From: Akkermansia muciniphila
GTDB taxonomy: Bacteria > Verrucomicrobiota > Verrucomicrobiia > Limisphaerales > BJHT01
Length of the DNA: 64,000 nt
Assembly: GCA_945861535.1 (NCBI GenBank)
Contig: CAMAUZ010000028.1
Coordinates: 1 to 64,000, forward strand
Reading direction: 5' to 3'
Positions 17,295 through 26,858 of the stretch are shown piece by piece (positions within the stretch are counted from its first letter, which is position 1; the number at the start of each line of letters is the position of its first letter). The notes under the pieces are model-generated. The model saw only the letters and a program-made list of their open reading frames with translations, had not been told where the DNA came from and did no database searches. The translations under genes and the position numbers were made by a program.

Positions 17295-17734
17295 TGAGCG
17301 ACACCTGCCTGCTCGATACGTCGGCCCTGCTGGCCCATTATCAGGAGGAGCCGGGGCATGAGATCGTGGACCGTCTCCTGGAAGAACGCGGCGGCGAGGT
17401 TTTCATCAGCGCCATCACCTGGCTGGAGTTTCACGTTCGCCTCAAAGCGCTTATCCCCGACAGCCGGATGCGTGCCGAGGCGCTGGCCATCTATGGTGAA
17501 CTGCTGGCGGACTGTCTGCCGGTGACTCGCGAAGTTGCCCAAGCTGCGTTCGACCTTCGCGACCAGATTACCGAACGTATTCCCAACGCCGATGCGCTCA
17601 TCGCCGCCACTGCCCGCCTGAAGGGAGCCACGCCGGTCCATCGTGACCCGCATCTCGCCCTGATCCCGGTGAAGCTGGTTCCACAAATCGTGCTTCCCGC
17701 CAAGCGCCAGCCCGCCCGGACCAGAAGGCGTTGA
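17294..17734 (+). CDS. PIN-domain ribonuclease toxin (VapC-like)
   Basis: 146 residues. The PIN acidic active site is complete: Asp8 in LLDTSALL, Glu45 in TWLEFHV, Asp100 in NADALIAA and Asp118 in HRDPHL. These residues coordinate Mg2+/Mn2+ for cleavage of RNA, often tRNA or rRNA. The ATG at 17294 overlaps the antitoxin stop by one base; a GTG three bases earlier is in frame but less likely. The C-terminal tail is basic (PARTRRR). The pair looks intact. It stands between repeat DNA and icd and may have been acquired horizontally, though base composition does not stand out. Confidence 0.88.
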   Translation: MSDTCLLDTSALLAHYQEEPGHEIVDRLLEERGGEVFISAITWLEFHVRLKALIPDSRMRAEALAIYGELLADCLPVTREVAQAAFDLRDQITERIPNADALIAATARLKGATPVHRDPHLALIPVKLVPQIVLPAKRQPARTRRR

Positions 17735-17870
17735 TCGAAAACCGCCGGCGAACCACGGGCTGCACCACAATTCACGTCGCCCGCTGCCATTTTTTTTCAA
17801 ACCGCTTGCCCCCTTCGCCCCGGCCCGCTAAACCCTTCCGACGTTTTTGAAATTCAACTGAAAATTCTCC

Positions 17871-19232
17871 ATGCCCTACTCCACCTGCACCGTCCCCACC
17901 GGCGGCAAAATCTCCATCGCCAACGGCAAGCTCTCCGTCCCGAACAACCCGATCATCCCCTTCATCCGCGGTGATGGCACCGGTCCGGACATCTGGGCTT
18001 CCTCGGTGCGCGTGATGGATGCGGCCGTGGAAAAGGCCTACGCCGGCCAGCGCAAAATCTCGTGGATGGAAGTCTTCGCCGGCGAGGAGTCTTTCAAGAA
18101 GTTCAACAACTGGCTGCCCGACGACACGGTCGAGGCGTTCCGTGAATTTCTCGTCGGCATCAAAGGCCCGCTCACCACGCCCGTCGGCGGCGGCATCCGC
18201 TCGCTCAACGTCGCGCTGCGCCAGATGCTCGACCTCTACGTCTGCCTGCGTCCGGTGCAGTATTTCACCGGCGTGCCCAGCCCGGTGAAGCGCCCCGAGT
18301 TGGTGGACATGACCATCTTCCGCGAGAACACCGAGGACATTTATGCCGGCATCGAATTCGCCGGCGGCACGCCCGAGGCGCAGAAGGTCCTCGCGTTTCT
18401 CGAAAAGGAATTTCCGAAGGACTTCAAAAAAATCCGCTTCGGCACGCAGCAGGCGGGCATTGACTACATGAAGCTCGCCGCGCCCGATCACAGCCCGAGG
18501 AGCGCGGAAGTCTGCGTCGGCATCGGCATCAAGCCCGTCTCGGCGATGGGCACCATCCGCCTGATGAAGGCCGCCGTGGACTACGCCCTCCGCTTTAAGC
18601 GCAAGAGCGTCACCATTGTTCACAAGGGCAACATCATGAAGTTCACCGAGGGCGCCTTCCGCGACTGGGCCTACAACGCCTCCGAGCGCATCTACGGCGA
18701 CAAGGTTTACACCTGGTCCAAATGGGAGCGCACCAAGAAGGAAAAAGGCGAGGACGCCGCGAACGCCGAGCAGAAGGCCGCGCTCGCCGGCGGCGCCGTC
18801 CTCATCAAGGACGCCATCGCCGACATCGCGCTCCAGCAGGTGCTCACGCGCCCGACCGACTTTGATGTCATCGCCACGCTGAATCTCAACGGCGACTACC
18901 TCAGCGACGCCCTCGCCGCGCAGGTCGGCGGCATCGGCATCGCACCCGGCGGCAACATCAACTACGTCACCGGCCACGCCATCTTCGAGGCCACGCACGG
19001 CACCGCCCCCAAGTATGCCGGCAAAGACCAGGTCAACCCCGGCTCCGTCGTGCTCTCCGGCGAGATGATGCTGCGCCACCTCGGCTGGATCGAAGCCGCC
19101 GACCTCATCCTCAAGGGCCTCAATGGCGCGATCGCCAGCAAGCGCGTCACCTATGACTTCGCCCGCCAGATGGACGGCGCGACCGAGATCAAATGTTCCG
19201 CGTTTGGTGATAACATGATCGCGCATATGTGA
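17871..19232 (+). CDS. icd: Isocitrate dehydrogenase, NADP-dependent
   Basis: 453 residues. Oxidises isocitrate to 2-oxoglutarate in the TCA cycle. Seen: the N-terminal [16 protein letters not shown], the substrate-binding phosphorylatable-Ser motif RSLNVALRQ, the [13 protein letters not shown] metal and substrate block, [10 protein letters not shown] near the C-terminus and [14 protein letters not shown] at the end. It is longer than E. coli Icd (416), with an extra segment around [18 protein letters not shown]. The ATG at 17871 gives the family's usual leader. Monocistronic; 136 bp separate it from the toxin gene. Confidence 0.95.
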   Translation: MPYSTCTVPTGGKISIANGKLSVPNNPIIPFIRGDGTGPDIWASSVRVMDAAVEKAYAGQRKISWMEVFAGEESFKKFNNWLPDDTVEAFREFLVGIKGPLTTPVGGGIRSLNVALRQMLDLYVCLRPVQYFTGVPSPVKRPELVDMTIFRENTEDIYAGIEFAGGTPEAQKVLAFLEKEFPKDFKKIRFGTQQAGIDYMKLAAPDHSPRSAEVCVGIGIKPVSAMGTIRLMKAAVDYALRFKRKSVTIVHKGNIMKFTEGAFRDWAYNASERIYGDKVYTWSKWERTKKEKGEDAANAEQKAALAGGAVLIKDAIADIALQQVLTRPTDFDVIATLNLNGDYLSDALAAQVGGIGIAPGGNINYVTGHAIFEATHGTAPKYAGKDQVNPGSVVLSGEMMLRHLGWIEAADLILKGLNGAIASKRVTYDFARQMDGATEIKCSAFGDNMIAHM

Positions 19233-19376
19233 GCCGTAACCGCCGAGGTACCGAGGCGGATCGGACGGCGCGGGCCGGAGGCCGCGCTCCGCACGGCCTC
19301 GGCTACGAGATGGGTAGGCCCCCACAGCACGGCATCGAAGGACTGGCAATCGCTCCCGCCGGGATCAGGTGCGGCC

Positions 19377-19606
19377 ATGAAAAACGAACGCAGCAGCTCG
19401 ATTCTGGACGGGTTGCTGGAACCCGTCAGCCGTTGCTTCAACCGCGAAGTGGCGCGCGCCGATCGGCACGCAGGTAGGTGAACGCGCTCAGGCGCGGGTG
19501 GAGAAACTAGCCGGCAAGCGCGACGAGGCCCAGCTCACGCTGGAGAAGCAGGGCGAATACGAAGCCTGCGTTCACGCCAGCATCCTGACCGGCATTCTAC
19601 AGGTCG
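19377..19606 (+). pseudogene. Decayed small conserved hypothetical gene
   Basis: Starts with an ATG and a plausible beginning (MKNERSSSILDGLLEPVSRC) but runs into a stop after 34 codons at ...RHAGR. A second frame then continues with ARVEKLAGKRDEAQLTLEKQ followed by GEYEACVHASILTGIL. Joined, the two pieces resemble a family of small verrucomicrobial and planctomycete proteins with LxxLAxKxxEGxLTxEExxEYE patterns, so I read this as a frameshifted or internally deleted relic. The 19233-19376 part is repeat-like (GGCCGCGCTCCGCACGGCC) and 19607-19867 shows nothing recognisable. Confidence 0.55.
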
Positions 19607-19867
19607 GAGTCCGTCGGGTTCTTACGCAAGCCATGGCTGGTTGATCGCCGTCGCCTCGCGGACAATCACTGCGAGGGTTGTTCCGTGCCGCTGGAGTGTG
19701 GGGCGCGCTTTCCCACATTGGGCGTATCCTTCCGCGCAGGAATGGCGGCGCCAAGAGTCCCGACCATCGTGCGTCCGCGTGTCCCCGCCTAGTCTCGCCG
19801 CACCCGCGCTCTCGCGGCCGTCCGGCGAGGATGTCCATACTTCAGGGACCAGGTTTGGAAACCTGCG

Positions 19868-20968
19868 CTACGTGCCGAAGAGATCGAGACTGTGGGCCGC
19901 GATGCGCAGACGTTTTCCGGCGCGGCCTTCGCAGGCGACGAGCGCTTTGATTTCTGGGCGGAGCGCGACGAGTTGCTTCAATCCGGGACGGCCGAGGGTG
20001 AGCAGCGCGGTCGAGATGGCGTCGCTGTCGATCGCGGAGGGGAGCACGACGGCGGCGAGTTGGGCTCGGCGGGTGGGGCGGCCGGTGCGGGGATCAATGA
20101 CGTGCCCGTAAGTGCGGCCGTTGGCGGTGAAGGATTTTCCCCAGACGGCGGAGACGGAGAGCGTGGTGTCGCAGAGGGGAACGATGCCGAGGACGGGCGC
20201 GGGGGTGAGTTTTCGGCGCGCCATTTCTGCACGGGCGGAAGCTGTAGATTCCGTCGGCGCGCCGCGCATTGCTCGGCGGGGGGCGATTTCCGTGGAGCTT
20301 GCCGAGCAATGCTCGGCGCTCCGACTTTGGCCAAGTGCATTCTCAGGATGTTCGATGGCGATGTTCCATGCGGCGGCGTCCGGCGGATGGCCGAGGGCGC
20401 AGACCGTACTGGTGCCGCCGTGGAGGAGACCGCTGGTGACGCCGAGGTCGCGCAGGATCCGCGTGGCGCGTTCGAGGGCGAAGCCTTTGCCGATGGCTCC
20501 CAGGTCGAGCTGCACGCCGGGGCGGAGGAAACGCACCGTGTAATTGTCGGGGTCGAAGTTGACGTGTCCCATGCCGACGCAGTGGCGGGCGGCGGCTAGT
20601 TGAGCCGCGGTGGGAACGCGTCCACCAGCCCCGGTGAGGCCCCAGGCGCGCAGGAGAGGGGCGATGGAAATATCGAAGGCACCAGCGGTGTCGCGGTGGA
20701 GTTGGGTGGCGCGGTGGAGCAGGTGGAAGACGGCGGGTTCGACGGTGACGGGTTCGTGCGCGGCGCGGGTGTTGAGGCGGCTGATTTGGCTGGCGGGGTT
20801 GTAGAAGCTCAGTTCACGGTCGAGGCGTTCGATCTCCGCGAGGGCTTCCTCGGCGGCGGCGCGGAGGGCGATGGGGTTGGGGCCGTGGAGGAGAATCTCG
20901 AAGCGCGTCGCCATCGCGTTGCGGGCGACAGCGACGGCGACGGGAGTGTTTTTCAGGGCGGGCTTCAC
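19868..20968 (-). CDS. apbE: FAD:protein FMN transferase with an internal palindromic-repeat insertion
   Basis: 366 residues. ApbE transfers FMN from FAD to Thr residues of flavoproteins such as Nqr/Rnf subunits, using Mg2+. Seen: the AMATRFEILLHG start, GAFDISIAPLLRAWG, DLGAIGKGFALERA (residues 155-168), the catalytic HVIDPRTGRP (289-298) and SDAISTALLTLG. Residues about 213-257 are not family-like: they begin QSRSAEHCSA and are encoded by a 73-bp inverted repeat plus flanks (20253-20325). The frame stays open, so the protein probably carries a surface loop here. Start is GTG at 20968; there is no clear signal peptide or lipobox, unusual for exported ApbE. Confidence 0.85.
   Translation of the reverse strand: MKPALKNTPVAVAVARNAMATRFEILLHGPNPIALRAAAEEALAEIERLDRELSFYNPASQISRLNTRAAHEPVTVEPAVFHLLHRATQLHRDTAGAFDISIAPLLRAWGLTGAGGRVPTAAQLAAARHCVGMGHVNFDPDNYTVRFLRPGVQLDLGAIGKGFALERATRILRDLGVTSGLLHGGTSTVCALGHPPDAAAWNIAIEHPENALGQSRSAEHCSASSTEIAPRRAMRGAPTESTASARAEMARRKLTPAPVLGIVPLCDTTLSVSAVWGKSFTANGRTYGHVIDPRTGRPTRRAQLAAVVLPSAIDSDAISTALLTLGRPGLKQLVALRPEIKALVACEGRAGKRLRIAAHSLDLFGT
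20253..20325. repeat. Inverted repeat (GCCGAGCAATGCTCGGC family) inside apbE
   Basis: Ends are GTCGGCGCGCCGCGCATTGC and GCAATGCTCGGCGCTCCGAC, near-perfect reverse complements, around an interior containing CTCGGCGGGGGGCG and TGCCGAGC. The element is 73 bp. It is translated in the apbE frame without a stop. Confidence 0.85.
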
Positions 20969-21157
20969 GCTGGACGGTGGAGGGGACTGCCCCGAAAAAC
21001 GCAGGAGAGCGCAAAAGGGGGAGAACGATCGGGTTGCGGGCGTTGAACGCGTTGGCTACGGCGGTGGAATTAGCTTTGCGGGTCAACCATGTCGGTGCCT
21101 CACCGAGGATTTATTTTTGCGCCTCTTGGCGTTCTTTGCGGCTATCGCTTTGCTCCA

Positions 21158-21200
21158 CAAAAAAGAAAACGGGTTCCGCGGGAAACGCGAAACCCGTTTC
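21158..21200 (-). terminator. Rho-independent terminator after the Gfo/Idh/MocA gene
   Basis: On the minus strand a 12-bp stem (ACGGGTTTCGCG pairing with CGCGGAACCCGT, one mismatch) with a TTTCC-type loop is followed by TTTTCTTTTTTG. It begins 18 bases after the stop at 21218. Confidence 0.85.
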
Positions 21201-21217
21201 GTGAGAGTCGGTGCGGC

Positions 21218-22603
21218 TTAGGAAACGTCGAGCGTGCCGTAGGTGATGGGCTTGACCTCGCGGCCGTCGCCGGTGGTGATCTTGCGGGTCTTCTCGTCGA
21301 AGAGGCACATGATGTTCAGGCGCTCGGACATTTCGGCGAGGGAGATGACGGTCTGCACGCGCACGGCGAGATCGATGCCGGCGTTGGGTTGCTTGTTGGC
21401 GCGGATCGAGTCGAACCAGTTTTTGTGGTGCGCGGGCACGCTCTCGGCGGGGAAAGCCTCGCTGATGTAGGGATCAATCTCCTCGGTGAATGGGCGGCCT
21501 GGGGTCAGCTCCACCTTGTTGCCGGCCATGGTGAGCGTGGCCTTGTGGCCGCGGATCAACTCCTGCGTGCCGACTTCGTTCACGGTGCTCGAGGTCATGT
21601 GCATGACCATGCCGCTGGGGAATTCGGCGATGATCTGGACGATTTCCGGCACGTCGCGCTCGTAGGTGTTGGGCGTGTTCTTGTCGGTGTTGAGCTTCTT
21701 GTTGCCGAGCGACGAGACGCGGAGCGGGAACTCGGGGTTGCCCGTGGCGAGCATGTAAGGATGCAGCTTGTGCGGCATGAGGTCGCCCAGCAGCCCGGCG
21801 CAATACGGATAATATTTGCGCCAGCGGAAGTAGTGATCGGGATCGAACGGCTTCTTGTTCTTGATCTGGTCGCCGACCCACGCGGTCCAGTTGAGGTCCT
21901 CGGGCGTACACCATTTCTGGATGGCGTAGTTCCATTCGCCCTTGGGGCTGTTGCGCATGTAGGAGCCTTGGGACATGACGACGGGACCGATCTTGCCCGC
22001 GCGAATGAGTTCGGCGGCCTTATGCCATTTTTGATCGGAGCAGCCTTGCGAGCCGACCTGGAGAATCTTGCCCGTGGCTTTCACGGCGTCGTAAATCTCA
22101 AAGGCCTCGCCGAGGTAGCGGGTCATCGGCTTCTCGACATAGACGTGTTTGCCGGATTGCAGTGCGGCGACGGAAATCTTGGTGTGCCAGTGATCGACGG
22201 TGGCGCAGTAGATGGCGTCGATGTCTTTGCGTTCGAGAACCTGACGGTAATCTGCGTAGCTCTTGGGCTGGTCGAAGCCGCCGTCCGCGATGATCTTGCT
22301 GGCGGTTTCGATGCGGGTTTTGGAAACGTCGCAGACGGCCACGGGAACGACGTTGTTCTCCTTGCCGTACTTAACGACGTTGCGGACGTGGGCGTTGGTG
22401 CCCTGACCGCCGACGCCAATGTGGGCGATGGTGAGGCGGTTGTTGGCACCGGTGACGTTTACCGAGGGCGCCTGATTTTGGCCGTAAACGGGAGTCTTGA
22501 AGAGGTTTACCGTGGCGACTGCGGCGGCGGCAGTGCCGGCCTTTTTAAGGAAACCGCGGCGGCTGTCGGCAGCTGCGGAGGGAGGAGCGGATGAGGTGTT
22601 CAT
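21218..22603 (-). CDS. Tat-exported Gfo/Idh/MocA-family oxidoreductase
   Basis: 461 residues. The N-terminus has a twin-arginine signal (SRRGFLKKAG) followed by an Ala-rich hydrophobic run, so the folded protein with bound cofactor is likely exported. The Rossmann motif is GVGGQGTNAH, and the family block VEKPMTRYLGEA (Lys of the EKP motif) is present at roughly residues 155-166. These NAD(P)-dependent enzymes oxidise or reduce sugars and inositols; the substrate is unknown. Tat-type members are numerous in Verrucomicrobiota and Planctomycetota. A terminator follows it. Upstream 22604-22786 is noncoding with no strong promoter seen. Confidence 0.88.
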   Translation of the reverse strand: MNTSSAPPSAAADSRRGFLKKAGTAAAAVATVNLFKTPVYGQNQAPSVNVTGANNRLTIAHIGVGGQGTNAHVRNVVKYGKENNVVPVAVCDVSKTRIETASKIIADGGFDQPKSYADYRQVLERKDIDAIYCATVDHWHTKISVAALQSGKHVYVEKPMTRYLGEAFEIYDAVKATGKILQVGSQGCSDQKWHKAAELIRAGKIGPVVMSQGSYMRNSPKGEWNYAIQKWCTPEDLNWTAWVGDQIKNKKPFDPDHYFRWRKYYPYCAGLLGDLMPHKLHPYMLATGNPEFPLRVSSLGNKKLNTDKNTPNTYERDVPEIVQIIAEFPSGMVMHMTSSTVNEVGTQELIRGHKATLTMAGNKVELTPGRPFTEEIDPYISEAFPAESVPAHHKNWFDSIRANKQPNAGIDLAVRVQTVISLAEMSERLNIMCLFDEKTRKITTGDGREVKPITYGTLDVS

Positions 22604-22786
22604 TGGTTGTGATGTATCAGTTTTTACTGGGGCGGAGGAACACTAGCGGAGGAACATGACGGGTCAATTGTGAACATGTACGGGCAGCAGAAATTTCGCA
22701 GAGCCAACGTGGCCTCCGACCAAATCACCCCCCCCGCCCCGCTTCCCTGATGCCAAATAGCAAAGGGGGAATGGCCTGTCGTCAAC

Positions 22787-24967
22787 CTAACTCTTCGCTC
22801 CGTAAACCCCTTTGGCTCCATACTTCCCGTAGTAGCTATAGTTGTAGTAGGAGTCGTAGTAATAGCCTCCCAAACCAACCCGGCGCGGCAGACGGTTCAA
22901 AATCAGTCCGGCCAGTGGCGCTTCTGCCTGGCGCAACATTTGCACCGCCCGCAACGTGGCTTTGCGCGGAGTCTTGTTGGCGCGGCAGACGAGGCAGACA
23001 GTCTGCACTCGTTTCATCATCAAAAGGGTGTCACTGACCGCGTGGACCGGAGCTGAATCGATCACCACCCGGTCGTAGCTTAGCAATGCCTCCGCCACCA
23101 ATCCATCAATCCCGTGTTGGCCCAGCAATTCCGCCGGATTTGGGGCCGTCGTGCCGGACGGAATAAAGGAAAAATTCTCGATGCCGGTCTGCTGAACAAT
23201 TTCCTTCAACGTCTTTTGTCCAAGAATGTAATCCGTCACCCCAATCGCCTTCTTATCCTTGCCCGAAATTGCCTTTTCCACCGTCGGCCGTCGCAAATCC
23301 CCGTCGATCAGCAGCGTTTTGGAACCCTGTTGGGCCAGACTGACAGCATAGTTCAGCGAACAAAAAGTCTTCCCTTCCGCCGGAATCGCACTCGTAAACA
23401 AATAGACCCGTCGGTCCTCCGCCTTCCCAAGCATCGACAGGGAGGTTCTTAACGTTCGGATCGCCTCGGCACCAATCGACTTCGCATCGTCCACCACGAC
23501 CAGTCCACGATTATTTCCAAAGGCGGTGATCTGGGGAATGGCGCTAAGCACCGGTAATTGGATGAATTCCTCGGCCTGATCAACAGACTTGATCGAACTG
23601 TCGATCTGGTTCAAGAGCAGCGCCAGCATAAACCCACCCATTAAACCCACCAAAACCGCCGCCGCCATGATCTTGACCTTCTGAGGTTTGGATGGCTTCT
23701 CTGGAGCTATAGCTGGTTGAATGAGCCGCAATTTGTCGGATTGCAATTCCTTGGTCACCTGACCCTCCTTCATTTTTTTCAAAACGTTATCGTACAAACC
23801 GCGGTCGGACTCGACTTCGCGGGTCAACACATCGAATTCGATCCTCTGTTTGTTCAGGGCCAGCGCCTCGGTCTTAGCATCTTTCAGTGCAGCTTCTAAT
23901 GTTTCCTCGGAAGCCTTGGCTCCCATGTAGGCAGTCTCAATGGTCTTGGGAATTTTCAACACAGCATTAGTCAGCGAAGCCCGCCACTCGTTCAGGGCGC
24001 TGAGAGTGCCAATATACTTGGGATGCTTTGGGAGGTATCGCTGCTTGATGGTTGAGAATTCACTGTCAAACTTTGATAAATTCGATTGGATTTCCCGCAC
24101 GCTAAGATCATTTGCAACGCTGGTAATTCCCAGCAATGCGCCAATGTTCGCCCCTAATTGTTTGATCTGTGCCAAATCCGACTCCAATCGAATTCGAGCG
24201 GATTGTGCCTCCGTTACCTTCGCGGTGAGTTCCTTGAGTTTCTGTCCAATAAGATCCTTCTTATCGTCCAGCGAGATGTTAGCAACTTTCTCGCGATACG
24301 CCTGGAGCGCCTGTTCCGATGCTCGCATTTTCTGCTTCAGCTTTTCCGCCTCCTCCACCAAGAATCGGTTGGCTGTTAGTCCGCTCGACACATATTGTTC
24401 AAAGGAGAGTTGCACATATTCTCTGAAGATCGAATTGGCCAGGAGGGCGGCCATCTCTGGATTGGGATGCTCGACTGACAAGTCGATCAGGCGTGTTCCC
24501 CGTCGCATCCTCGACTCAGTGATCCGTGTCAGCGTTGCAGTGACCCCTTCAGTGGATAATTCCTTTTCGGGTGCTGCAATTCCCGCAACGGCATCAAACA
24601 ACCCCTTTTTCTTTTCATAGATCGACAGAAACTTGCTGTTTCGAGTCAGTTGATTCGTCGAAGTCACCCGCTCAAGAACCGGGCGGCTGATGATGGTCTG
24701 TTCAAAAGTCTTGAGAACCTCGGTTGTATTCTGATCATCCTGCTTAAATTTCTCGAATATTTTTGATTCCTGATCGACCTGCAGGGTGAGTGTTGCGGAA
24801 TAGATCTTTGGCGACCGAACGACATAAAGCCCACCCAAGAAGCTGGTGAGCGCCAGTACCAACAAAATTGCCCAAATCCGCTCCAAGAAGACGTGATATA
24901 TCTGACGAAGGTCAACAGAACTGCCAACATCTTGATCAAACTCCGACTCGGATCGGTTCTGGATCAT
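22787..24967 (-). CDS. Polysaccharide co-polymerase/tyrosine autokinase (Wzc-like)
   Basis: 726 residues. Inner-membrane protein that controls chain length in exopolysaccharide or capsule export. Order: short cytoplasmic start; TM1 (residues 31-50); Wzz-type periplasmic domain with long coiled coils (about 200-260 and 340-400); TM2 (433-452, after a Pro-rich segment); BY-kinase domain with Walker A SAIPAEGKTF (526-535), Walker A' LLIDGDLRRP (552-561) and Walker B VVIDSAP (634-640). The last 25 residues contain ten tyrosines (702-722), the autophosphorylation cluster. The ATG at 24967 is one base from the OPX gene's stop, so the two are co-translated. Lower GC than neighbours. Confidence 0.93.
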   Translation of the reverse strand: MIQNRSESEFDQDVGSSVDLRQIYHVFLERIWAILLVLALTSFLGGLYVVRSPKIYSATLTLQVDQESKIFEKFKQDDQNTTEVLKTFEQTIISRPVLERVTSTNQLTRNSKFLSIYEKKKGLFDAVAGIAAPEKELSTEGVTATLTRITESRMRRGTRLIDLSVEHPNPEMAALLANSIFREYVQLSFEQYVSSGLTANRFLVEEAEKLKQKMRASEQALQAYREKVANISLDDKKDLIGQKLKELTAKVTEAQSARIRLESDLAQIKQLGANIGALLGITSVANDLSVREIQSNLSKFDSEFSTIKQRYLPKHPKYIGTLSALNEWRASLTNAVLKIPKTIETAYMGAKASEETLEAALKDAKTEALALNKQRIEFDVLTREVESDRGLYDNVLKKMKEGQVTKELQSDKLRLIQPAIAPEKPSKPQKVKIMAAAVLVGLMGGFMLALLLNQIDSSIKSVDQAEEFIQLPVLSAIPQITAFGNNRGLVVVDDAKSIGAEAIRTLRTSLSMLGKAEDRRVYLFTSAIPAEGKTFCSLNYAVSLAQQGSKTLLIDGDLRRPTVEKAISGKDKKAIGVTDYILGQKTLKEIVQQTGIENFSFIPSGTTAPNPAELLGQHGIDGLVAEALLSYDRVVIDSAPVHAVSDTLLMMKRVQTVCLVCRANKTPRKATLRAVQMLRQAEAPLAGLILNRLPRRVGLGGYYYDSYYNYSYYGKYGAKGVYGAKS

Positions 24968-24968
24968 G

Positions 24969-25610
24969 TTAGAATAAGCCCTCTTCAACCGTGATGGTGT
25001 CGCCTGGAAGCACTTGGAAGGTTTGGGGATCGCCGCTCGCTGAGCGGCTCGTGGCGTCGATGTAGATGGTGGTAGCCTTGCCACCAAACTGGCGAGTGAC
25101 CGAGACTTTACTTTTCTTGGCGATTCTCGTAAATCCCCCGGCCAAGGCGATCGCTTGCGGAAAATAAACCACTTCCTCGCTCGGTATCTCAAATGAACCG
25201 GGCTTCTGAACCTGTCCGAGAACGGTGAAGCGCTTCTTGCTATATTCGAGCACCACCAGCGTTACTTGGGGATTGACCAGATAATCACGCGCCAACTCCC
25301 TCCGAATCAAGGCCGTAGCCTCGTCCACAGACTTGCCCCCTAATTGAACCGCTCCCAACAACGGGAAGGTCGCACTGCCATCCGCTGAAACCCGCAGTTT
25401 GGTCTCCAAATCATCCTCTTGATACACCTTGATATGAATCAGGTCATTCGGGCTGATTCGGTACACCGATCCAATCGCCTCGGAGGAGGGGTTGTTCCCC
25501 TGGGCCTGCAGTTCGCCTGACAACAGCAGTATGACCTGACCGACGAACCAGATTCTTGCCCAATACCGACGCATCCTAGCCCAGTCCTTTGCGATTGGAA
25601 TTGTTGCCAT
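24969..25610 (-). CDS. Polysaccharide export protein (OPX/Wza-like, SLBB domain)
   Basis: 213 residues. Periplasmic/outer-membrane protein that forms the exit pore for exopolysaccharide. Seen: a hydrophobic signal (WFVGQVILLLSGELQA), the Poly_export block YRISPNDLIHIKVYQEDDLE and GSATFPLLGAVQLGGKSVDE, and an SLBB block from RFTVLGQVQKPGSF to VLPGDTITVEE. No lipobox, unlike E. coli Wza, and it is short, so the outer-membrane channel may be supplied by another protein such as the upstream barrel. The ATG at 25610 is chosen because it gives a normal signal peptide; an upstream ATG at 25643 is possible. Confidence 0.9.
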   Translation of the reverse strand: MATIPIAKDWARMRRYWARIWFVGQVILLLSGELQAQGNNPSSEAIGSVYRISPNDLIHIKVYQEDDLETKLRVSADGSATFPLLGAVQLGGKSVDEATALIRRELARDYLVNPQVTLVVLEYSKKRFTVLGQVQKPGSFEIPSEEVVYFPQAIALAGGFTRIAKKSKVSVTRQFGGKATTIYIDATSRSASGDPQTFQVLPGDTITVEEGLF

Positions 25611-25667
25611 AAAATTAGTTTGGGGCGTCTTGCGACGCCCCATGACACCTAGCTAAAGCGCCAATTC

Positions 25668-26858
25668 TTAAAATGCGGCCGAGGCCTGCACTCCGAACTG
25701 ATGATTCCTAAATGAAGATACGATGCCGTTGCCGGTCGCAGCATTGTCTCGATACAGATGGAACGCTCCAACGGTAATCCGCGAGGTAGCCTTGAAATCA
25801 ACCCCGTATTTCAACGTGTAATAGTCGTCGCTACGATCACCGGGCGTATATTCGGTGTTGTAGAAACCGCCACCGAAGTAAACCGTCAGCTTGCGCATGA
25901 CTTCTTGGCGGATTTCCGCCGACACGCCAGTTGTGGTCAAGTTCTGCCCGACGTTTTGGATGGCGTATGTTTGCGCTCGCGATGCGTCCAAAGTGATCGT
26001 TGTGCTGTCCAACGGCCTGTAGGTGGCACCAATGGAGAAAATCGGAAGAACCTGATCGCTTTTGCCGCCACCCATCTGCCGGAACTCGACACCACCCGTC
26101 GCCCTAAATTGCAGCTTGCCGGCCGCGTCATAGGTCATTCTGACCAAGCCGCGTTCATAGGTTTGGCTCGGCTGACCGCCGCTCAGGTCAAGGTAACCAA
26201 AGGTGAGACCGGCGCTGGTGGTGATTTTTCCGGTCGCCTTGTAATTAATCCAATTGTCACTGACATACTCCTTCGAACTGATGAGACCCGCGGCGGCAAA
26301 GTCGAGGACATTGAACTGCCCGTTGGCCTCGAATGAGGTCTTGTCGCTGTAGTCATATTTCGTCAGCAGGCGGGTGGCGAATGTGTCCTGCTCCAGCCGC
26401 GTCGGGGAAAATTGGCCGGTGGTGACACCAATCGCACTGTCCGAAATTCGGGTGAAGCTCTGGCTCAACCCAACCGTGAGCCGCGTGAAGGTCTTCTCCA
26501 CTTGCAAACGAGCGTCATGGTTGATCGCGTCGTTATTGCCGTTGTCCTTGAAGAACTGGAAAGTTGGCGTGTAGTCCAACTTTGCACTGGAGTATCCCTG
26601 TTCGCCGTACCGCACCTGCATGCTCGGGGATACCGACGTCACCACGTCGCGGGTTTTCACGTTGGAAGGAGCAAGGAAAATGTTGTCGTCATAAACGCTC
26701 CGGACAAACAGCGAGGCGTTAACATCGAACGGTCCAAAACTTGCCAGTGCCGACAACCCCTCGCCCTCCTGAGCAAAGCCAAAAGGAGTTAGCACCGGGA
26801 ATGCAAGAGAGACAGCGATAGTTTTTTTGAGGAGCGAGGCTTTTGGAGTTTTTTTCAT
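25668..26858 (-). CDS. Outer-membrane beta-barrel protein of the exopolysaccharide locus
   Basis: 396 residues with a signal peptide (KKTIAVSLAFPVLTPFGFAQ). The mature part is a succession of amphipathic strands with alternating polar and hydrophobic residues and ends in an aromatic residue (GVQASAAF), as outer-membrane barrels do. Family resemblance is to the putative outer-membrane barrels of exopolysaccharide loci (EpsL-like). It is first in the minus-strand trio and 57 bp before the OPX gene. It may pass polymer across the outer membrane or anchor it. The ATG at 26858 starts the signal peptide. Confidence 0.75.
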   Translation of the reverse strand: MKKTPKASLLKKTIAVSLAFPVLTPFGFAQEGEGLSALASFGPFDVNASLFVRSVYDDNIFLAPSNVKTRDVVTSVSPSMQVRYGEQGYSSAKLDYTPTFQFFKDNGNNDAINHDARLQVEKTFTRLTVGLSQSFTRISDSAIGVTTGQFSPTRLEQDTFATRLLTKYDYSDKTSFEANGQFNVLDFAAAGLISSKEYVSDNWINYKATGKITTSAGLTFGYLDLSGGQPSQTYERGLVRMTYDAAGKLQFRATGGVEFRQMGGGKSDQVLPIFSIGATYRPLDSTTITLDASRAQTYAIQNVGQNLTTTGVSAEIRQEVMRKLTVYFGGGFYNTEYTPGDRSDDYYTLKYGVDFKATSRITVGAFHLYRDNAATGNGIVSSFRNHQFGVQASAAF

